A DNA stretch of 17,276 bases from CAYZPB01 sp964480445. GTDB lineage: Bacteria; Bacillota; Bacilli; Tepidibacillales; Tepidibacillaceae. A model generated the notes under the pieces. The model saw only the letters and a list, made by a program, of their open reading frames with translations, did no database searches and was not told the DNA's origin. Both the position numbers and the translations under genes were made by a program. Below are positions 13,543 to 17,276 of this stretch, one piece after another; within the stretch, counting starts at the first letter, position 1; each line of letters begins with the position of its first letter. Location: the NCBI GenBank assembly GCA_964480445.1, contig CAYZPB010000018.1, positions 1-17,276 on the forward strand, in the 5' to 3' direction.

Positions 13543-14998
13543 AGATATTCGTGAATACCTTAATGTTATTGAGAAGAAGGGCTGGCTTAAGCGGATTACC
13601 ACAGAAGTCGACTCCGAACTAGAGATTGCAGAAATAACTGATCGTGTTTCTAAAATGCCTGATGGTGGATATGCACTCATGTTTGAAAATGTTAAAGGCT
13701 ACGATATGCCAGTGGTAACCAATGCTCTTGGCTCACTAGAACGTATCTCACTTGCTTTAGAGGTTTCTAGCCTAGATGATATAGCTGATCGTTTATTAGA
13801 GTATTTAGATCTTCCGACTGGCATTGGTTCTGGTGATGCATCGATGTTTACAAAATTAAAAGCGCTACCAAAGTTGGCAGAGATAGGAAACTTTATGCCA
13901 AAACTTGTGAAAAGTGGACCATGTCAGGATGTTGTGATTACTGAAGGTGCAGACTTAAATGATTTGCCTATTTTAAAAACATGGCCTATGGATGGCGGGA
14001 AATTTATTACCTTACCAATGGTTTTTTCCAAAGATCCAGAGACTGGTGCCCGTAATTGTGGAATGTATCGCATGCATGTTTATGATGGACAGACTACTGG
14101 TATGCACTGGCATAAACTAAAGGATGGTGCAGCTCATGCTGATAAACTAAGGGAAATGGGCAAAACAAAATTAGAGGTTGCCGTAGTTATAGGATCTGAC
14201 CCTGCGGTCATCTATTCTTCTAATTCTCCTCTACCGCCAATGGTAGATGAGATGATTTTAGCTGGATTCTTGCGTAAATCACCTGTTGAGCTGGTAAAAT
14301 GTAAAACGGTCGACCTTGAGGTTCCGGCAAATTCTGAGATTGTTTTAGAAGGTTATGTCGATATCGATGATATCAGGATGGAAGGACCTTTTGGTGATCA
14401 TACAGGATTTTATTCATTAGCTGACTTATATCCTACTTTTCATTTAACTGCGATTACACATCGAAAGGATCCAATTTATATGGCAACACTTGTTGGCAAG
14501 CCGCCACAAGAGGATGTTTATCTGGGGAAAGTGACTGAGCGTCTTTTCTTACCAGTTATTCAACTCGTTCTACCAGAGGTAGTCGATTATAGCATGCCAC
14601 CAGAGGGAGTTTTTCATAATTGTGTAATTGTTTCTATTAAGAAAAAATATCCCTTCCATGCTGAGAAGGTGATGAATGCATTATGGGGTTTAGGCCAAAT
14701 GGCGCCAACAAAATTGATTATTATTGTTGATGCTGATGTTGATGTTCATAATTATTCTGAGGTAGCTTGGAGAGCATTTGGCAATATCGACCCTAAGCGT
14801 GATGTAATATTTTCCCGTGGCCCATTGGACGATTTAGATCATTCATCGCCAATTAAATTTGCTGGTTCAAAAATGGGTATTGATGCAACTAGAAAATTAC
14901 CAGGTGAGGGACATTATCGAGAATGGCCACCTGATGTTGAGATGTCATCTGAAATTAAAGAGCTAGTTGATCGAAAGTGGGGAGAGTATGGCATCTAG
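13532..14998 (+). CDS. UbiD-family decarboxylase, probable menaquinone (futalosine-pathway) decarboxylase
   Basis: Prenylated-FMN-dependent non-oxidative decarboxylase. Together with the UbiA-like enzyme it probably acts on the prenylated naphthoate of the futalosine route, the role proposed for MqnL. At 488 aa it has the UbiD length. Visible features: CGMYRMHVYD (176-185) with preceding Asn175 and with Arg180, the His-rich MHWHKLKDGAAHA (191-203) near the metal/cofactor site, Glu273, and the hallmark MEGPFGDHTGFYS (283-295) with active-site acids. PPEGVFHNCVIVSIKKKYPF (356-375) is also typical. It starts inside menG (11-nt overlap) and ends inside the ubiA-like gene (11-nt overlap), so the three should be translationally coupled. 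UbiD enzymes need the UbiX cofactor enzyme; no ubiX is visible here. Confidence 0.9.
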   Translation: MAYKDIREYLNVIEKKGWLKRITTEVDSELEIAEITDRVSKMPDGGYALMFENVKGYDMPVVTNALGSLERISLALEVSSLDDIADRLLEYLDLPTGIGSGDASMFTKLKALPKLAEIGNFMPKLVKSGPCQDVVITEGADLNDLPILKTWPMDGGKFITLPMVFSKDPETGARNCGMYRMHVYDGQTTGMHWHKLKDGAAHADKLREMGKTKLEVAVVIGSDPAVIYSSNSPLPPMVDEMILAGFLRKSPVELVKCKTVDLEVPANSEIVLEGYVDIDDIRMEGPFGDHTGFYSLADLYPTFHLTAITHRKDPIYMATLVGKPPQEDVYLGKVTERLFLPVIQLVLPEVVDYSMPPEGVFHNCVIVSIKKKYPFHAEKVMNALWGLGQMAPTKLIIIVDADVDVHNYSEVAWRAFGNIDPKRDVIFSRGPLDDLDHSSPIKFAGSKMGIDATRKLPGEGHYREWPPDVEMSSEIKELVDRKWGEYGI

Positions 14999-15866
14999 TA
15001 AGCTTAAGGTTTTTCTGGAAATGATTAAATTTGAACATACAATTTTTGCTCTACCATTTGCTTATTTGGGTATGATACTGGGTAGTTATGATAAATTCAA
15101 TCAACTGCCAACGTGGAGCGAGTTTTTGTGGATAACATTAGCCATGGTTGGTGCTCGGAGTGCTGCCATGGCTTTAAATCGTCTGATTGATAGTACTATC
15201 GATCAATTAAATCCGCGTACAGCAACACGTGCGATACCAGCTGGCAAACTTAGCATCAAGGAAACGATTGTTTTTGTTATTATATCCTTATTAATTTTTA
15301 TAGTAGCAACCCTTCAACTATCACCTTTAGCCATTAAACTATTGCCAATCGCTCTGCTAATTCTGGTCTTTTATTCGTACACAAAGCGATTTACTTGGCT
15401 CTGCCACTTTTTCTTGGGCGCAGCAATTGGTCTTGCTCCTGTAGCAGCGTGGGTTGCTGTAACTAATGAAGTAACACTTGCTGCAGTTATCCTATACATA
15501 ATCGTTGCCTTATGGACTGCTGGTTTTGACATAATATATGCTACTCAAGATATAGAATTTGACGAGAAACACGGGCTTCACTCAATACCAGTACGCTTCG
15601 GCATTAAAAAATCTTTAATTATCGCTCGTGTTATGCACGGAATCACAATTCTTGGTTTATTATTATTTTATTTTCTAGTGGATGTTGGTATTTGGTATAT
15701 TATCGGAATAATTATTGCGAATTTTATTCTGCATTATGAGCATTCAATTATTTCTCCAACAGATTTATCACGACTTAACACGGCCTTTTTCACAATGAAT
15801 GGGATACTTAGTGTAGTAATATTTCTCTTCACTTTTGTGGATATATTGTTTAAACTATATTGGTGA
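14988..15866 (+). CDS. UbiA-family prenyltransferase, probable MqnP
   Basis: An integral-membrane aromatic prenyltransferase that attaches the polyprenyl chain made by HepS/HepT to the aromatic ring. Numbered from ATG 14988 (292 aa): first Asp-rich motif NRLIDSTID (64-72), PRTATRAIP (76-84), second motif DIIYATQDIEFDE (181-193), then HSIPVRFG. About eight to nine hydrophobic segments span the chain. Start choice: TTG 14967 would add seven residues, but MASSKLKVFLEMIKFEHTIFALPF is the usual UbiA-type opening, and GGGGAG just upstream supports ATG 14988, although the spacing (3 nt) is short. Next to mqnA and a UbiD homologue, the acceptor is probably 1,4-dihydroxy-6-naphthoate (MqnP role) rather than 4-hydroxybenzoate or the MenA substrate. 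Confidence 0.9.
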   Translation: MASSKLKVFLEMIKFEHTIFALPFAYLGMILGSYDKFNQLPTWSEFLWITLAMVGARSAAMALNRLIDSTIDQLNPRTATRAIPAGKLSIKETIVFVIISLLIFIVATLQLSPLAIKLLPIALLILVFYSYTKRFTWLCHFFLGAAIGLAPVAAWVAVTNEVTLAAVILYIIVALWTAGFDIIYATQDIEFDEKHGLHSIPVRFGIKKSLIIARVMHGITILGLLLFYFLVDVGIWYIIGIIIANFILHYEHSIISPTDLSRLNTAFFTMNGILSVVIFLFTFVDILFKLYW

Positions 15867-15900
15867 CAGCTTGTACTTTGCGCTTAAGGAGAAATGAGAA

Positions 15901-16743
15901 ATGGAACAGATTAGACTTGGTAAAATTTCATACAGTAACATGTGGCCTATCACTTATTTTTTTGATGAGACAATTTTTGCTGGTGAGGTTGATTTTATTG
16001 AACAGGTCCCAAATCAGCTGAATAAGAAGATGGCAGCTGACGAGATTGATATTGGAGCTATTTCATCTTTTGCCTATGCGGAAAACGCACAAAACTATCT
16101 TATCTTGCCCAACCTCTCAGTTAGTTGTTATGGCCATATCGGATCGATTTCCTTATATCATAAACAAAATATTATGAAGTTGAATCAGCAAAAGGTAGCA
16201 TTAACCGATACATCGCTAACATCAGTAAATCTGTTGCGAATCATACTTGAAGAATTTTATCAGATCCAACCAGAATACATAACAATGGCGCCAAACATTG
16301 ACGAGATGATGGAGAATGCTGAGGCAGCGCTATTGATAGGTGATGAAGCCCTATTAGCAAACCTAGATCACAGTCAGAAGCCACTTCACTATCATTTAGA
16401 CCTAGGAGCAGAATGGCTTAAGCAGACAGGGGAATGGATGGTATTTGCCGTATATGCTGTTCGCAAGGAGACTTATCTAAAATATCCTGAATTAGTTAAA
16501 CGAATTTATAGCGAATATATCAATAGTAAGCTGCGGGGCTACCAGCAGATTGCCGAGATTATCGGTGTGGCAAGAAAACGCTATGGTGGTACCGAGAAGT
16601 TCTGGCAAGAATATTTTGCTGGATTATCGCACGACTTAAACGCTCGTCAACAAGACGGTTTGCGTTACTACTATAAATTAGCTAATAAAATTGGTCTCTT
16701 AACTACAGTACCTGAGCTGGAAATTATTGATTTTCAGGACTAA
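15901..16743 (+). CDS. mqnA: Chorismate dehydratase MqnA
   Basis: First committed enzyme of the futalosine menaquinone pathway: it dehydrates chorismate to 3-[(1-carboxyvinyl)oxy]benzoate. The fold is that of periplasmic-binding-protein-like MqnA/MqnD, here without a signal peptide (cytosolic). Motifs: LGKISYSNMWP (6-16), EIDIGAISSFAYA (48-60), TDTSLTSVNLLR (102-113), LLIGDEAL (144-151) and DLGAEWLKQTGEWMVFAVY (167-185). The length (280 aa) is typical. The shorter spacing and the GDEAL segment favour MqnA over MqnD. An AAGGAG site precedes the ATG; an ATG at 15894 is out of frame. mqnB, mqnC, mqnD and mqnE are not in the window. Its presence shows that this organism uses, at least in part, futalosine rather than the o-succinylbenzoate route. 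Confidence 0.93.
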   Translation: MEQIRLGKISYSNMWPITYFFDETIFAGEVDFIEQVPNQLNKKMAADEIDIGAISSFAYAENAQNYLILPNLSVSCYGHIGSISLYHKQNIMKLNQQKVALTDTSLTSVNLLRIILEEFYQIQPEYITMAPNIDEMMENAEAALLIGDEALLANLDHSQKPLHYHLDLGAEWLKQTGEWMVFAVYAVRKETYLKYPELVKRIYSEYINSKLRGYQQIAEIIGVARKRYGGTEKFWQEYFAGLSHDLNARQQDGLRYYYKLANKIGLLTTVPELEIIDFQD

Positions 16744-16756
16744 ACATTAAGATTGA

Positions 16757-16784
16757 AAATATGAGCTGAAATATGAGCTGAAAT
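16757..16784 (+). repeat. 12-nt tandem duplication between mqnA and hepT
   Basis: ATATGAGCTGAA occurs twice in tandem (16759-16770 and 16771-16782); the period-12 match extends from 16757 to 16784. It lies just before the hepT ribosome site and looks like a recent slippage duplication. Confidence 0.85.
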
Positions 16785-16804
16785 TAATATTGGAGGATAT
16801 TTAC

Positions 16805-17276
16805 TTGAACATGCGTTGTGATTTAAAGGAAATTGAACAGGAAATTGCTGATGCTATTAAAACAGAGCAGACTGTACTATTCGATGCATCTTATCAGCTG
16901 TTTAGAGCTGGGGGGAAGCGGATTCGTCCAGTTTTTGTTTTATTAGCAGGCAACTTTGGTAATTTTAATTTAGCCAAGCTCAAAAATGTTGCGGCATCAC
17001 TTGAGTTAGTGCATATGGCTACGCTTGTTCATGACGATATTATAGATGATGCCAACCGCCGCCGTGGTAAGCTAACTGTTAAAGCAGAATGGGATAATCG
17101 GGTTGCGATGGCGACAGGAGATTATCTGCTAGCGCAGTTTCTCTTACTAATCACAAAACTTGATGATCCACAATTGCATCGATTAGTTTCTGATGCATTG
17201 GTAGAAATTGTCGAGGGAGAAATTGATCAGATTCGAGATTTAAATAAATGGGATCTTTGTTTTCGTGAATACTTAC
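16805..17276 (+). CDS. hepT: Heptaprenyl diphosphate synthase component II (3' end cut by window edge)
   Basis: Catalytic subunit of the trans-polyprenyl diphosphate synthase; condenses isopentenyl diphosphate onto an allylic primer to give the menaquinone side chain with HepS. 157 residues are visible of an expected 320-350. Motifs: GGKRIRP (36-42), ELVHMATLVHDDIIDD (67-82) holding the first Asp-rich motif DDIID (77-81), RRRGK (85-89) and GDYLLAQ; the second DDxxD lies beyond the edge. The fifth residue before DDIID is Ala72, a small residue that in this family goes with long-chain products. The start is TTG 16805, 8 nt after GGAGG (16792-16796); ATG 16811 is the in-frame alternative, with longer spacing. 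Confidence 0.93.
   Translation, partial: MNMRCDLKEIEQEIADAIKTEQTVLFDASYQLFRAGGKRIRPVFVLLAGNFGNFNLAKLKNVAASLELVHMATLVHDDIIDDANRRRGKLTVKAEWDNRVAMATGDYLLAQFLLLITKLDDPQLHRLVSDALVEIVEGEIDQIRDLNKWDLCFREYL

Noticed and set aside
1..17276. CRISPR array, insertion sequence, prophage, toxin-antitoxin or riboswitch
   Set aside because: No regular spaced repeats, transposase, integrase, terminal repeats or recognisable aptamer were seen; the gaps are short and accounted for.

Overview
The window is a gene-dense, AT-rich stretch of a low-GC Gram-positive bacterium (Bacillota). The evidence is strong AGGAGG-type ribosome binding sites, frequent TTG starts, a MecA-family ClpC adaptor, a two-component HepS/HepT prenyl diphosphate synthase, an HU gene, and a gene order resembling the Bacillus subtilis fer–ypbE … ypbH … ypfD–der–gpsA … hbs … hepS–menG–hepT neighbourhood (compared from memory). 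A pyruvate:ferredoxin-type oxidoreductase, a ferredoxin and a futalosine-pathway menaquinone gene (mqnA) suggest anaerobic or facultatively anaerobic metabolism with menaquinone-linked respiration. The species cannot be named from this; a Desulfuribacillus-like lineage would fit but is a guess.

Layout. 1-182 (minus): 5' part of a single-cluster [4Fe-4S] ferredoxin, cut by the window edge. 435-1049: single-pass membrane protein with a C-terminal LysM domain. 1150-4423: two-gene 2-oxoacid:ferredoxin oxidoreductase (gamma-delta fusion, then alpha-beta fusion), closed by a strong bidirectional terminator at 4455-4490. 4523-5341 (minus): NodB-type polysaccharide deacetylase lipoprotein. 5443-7051: a good sigma-A promoter, then a MecA/YpbH-like adaptor and ddl. 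7195-8765: plsC and a three-repeat S1-domain protein, with a perfect dyad in front of plsC. 8871-11221: der and gpsA. 11384-11665: hbs, preceded by a promoter flanked by inverted repeats and followed by a palindromic terminator. 11736-11812: tRNA-Pro(GGG). 11853-17276: an operon of hepS, menG, ubiD-like, ubiA-like, mqnA and hepT (cut by the right edge).

How the genes work together. The last operon gathers much of menaquinone synthesis. HepS and HepT make the polyprenyl tail, MqnA opens the futalosine route from chorismate, the UbiA-like enzyme attaches the tail, the UbiD-like enzyme removes the ring carboxylate, and MenG adds the final methyl group. Translational coupling is visible (two 11-nt overlaps). 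The oxidoreductase pair would feed electrons to ferredoxin, and a ferredoxin gene lies about 1 kb away. The middle of the window is housekeeping: envelope precursors (ddl), phospholipid synthesis (plsC, gpsA), ribosome function (S1-like protein, der) and the nucleoid (hbs).

I see no mobile element, CRISPR array, phage remnant or broken gene. No clearly undescribed system stands out. The best leads are the two-polypeptide oxidoreductase with mixed sequence signatures, the composition of the menaquinone operon, and the plsC-proximal dyad.
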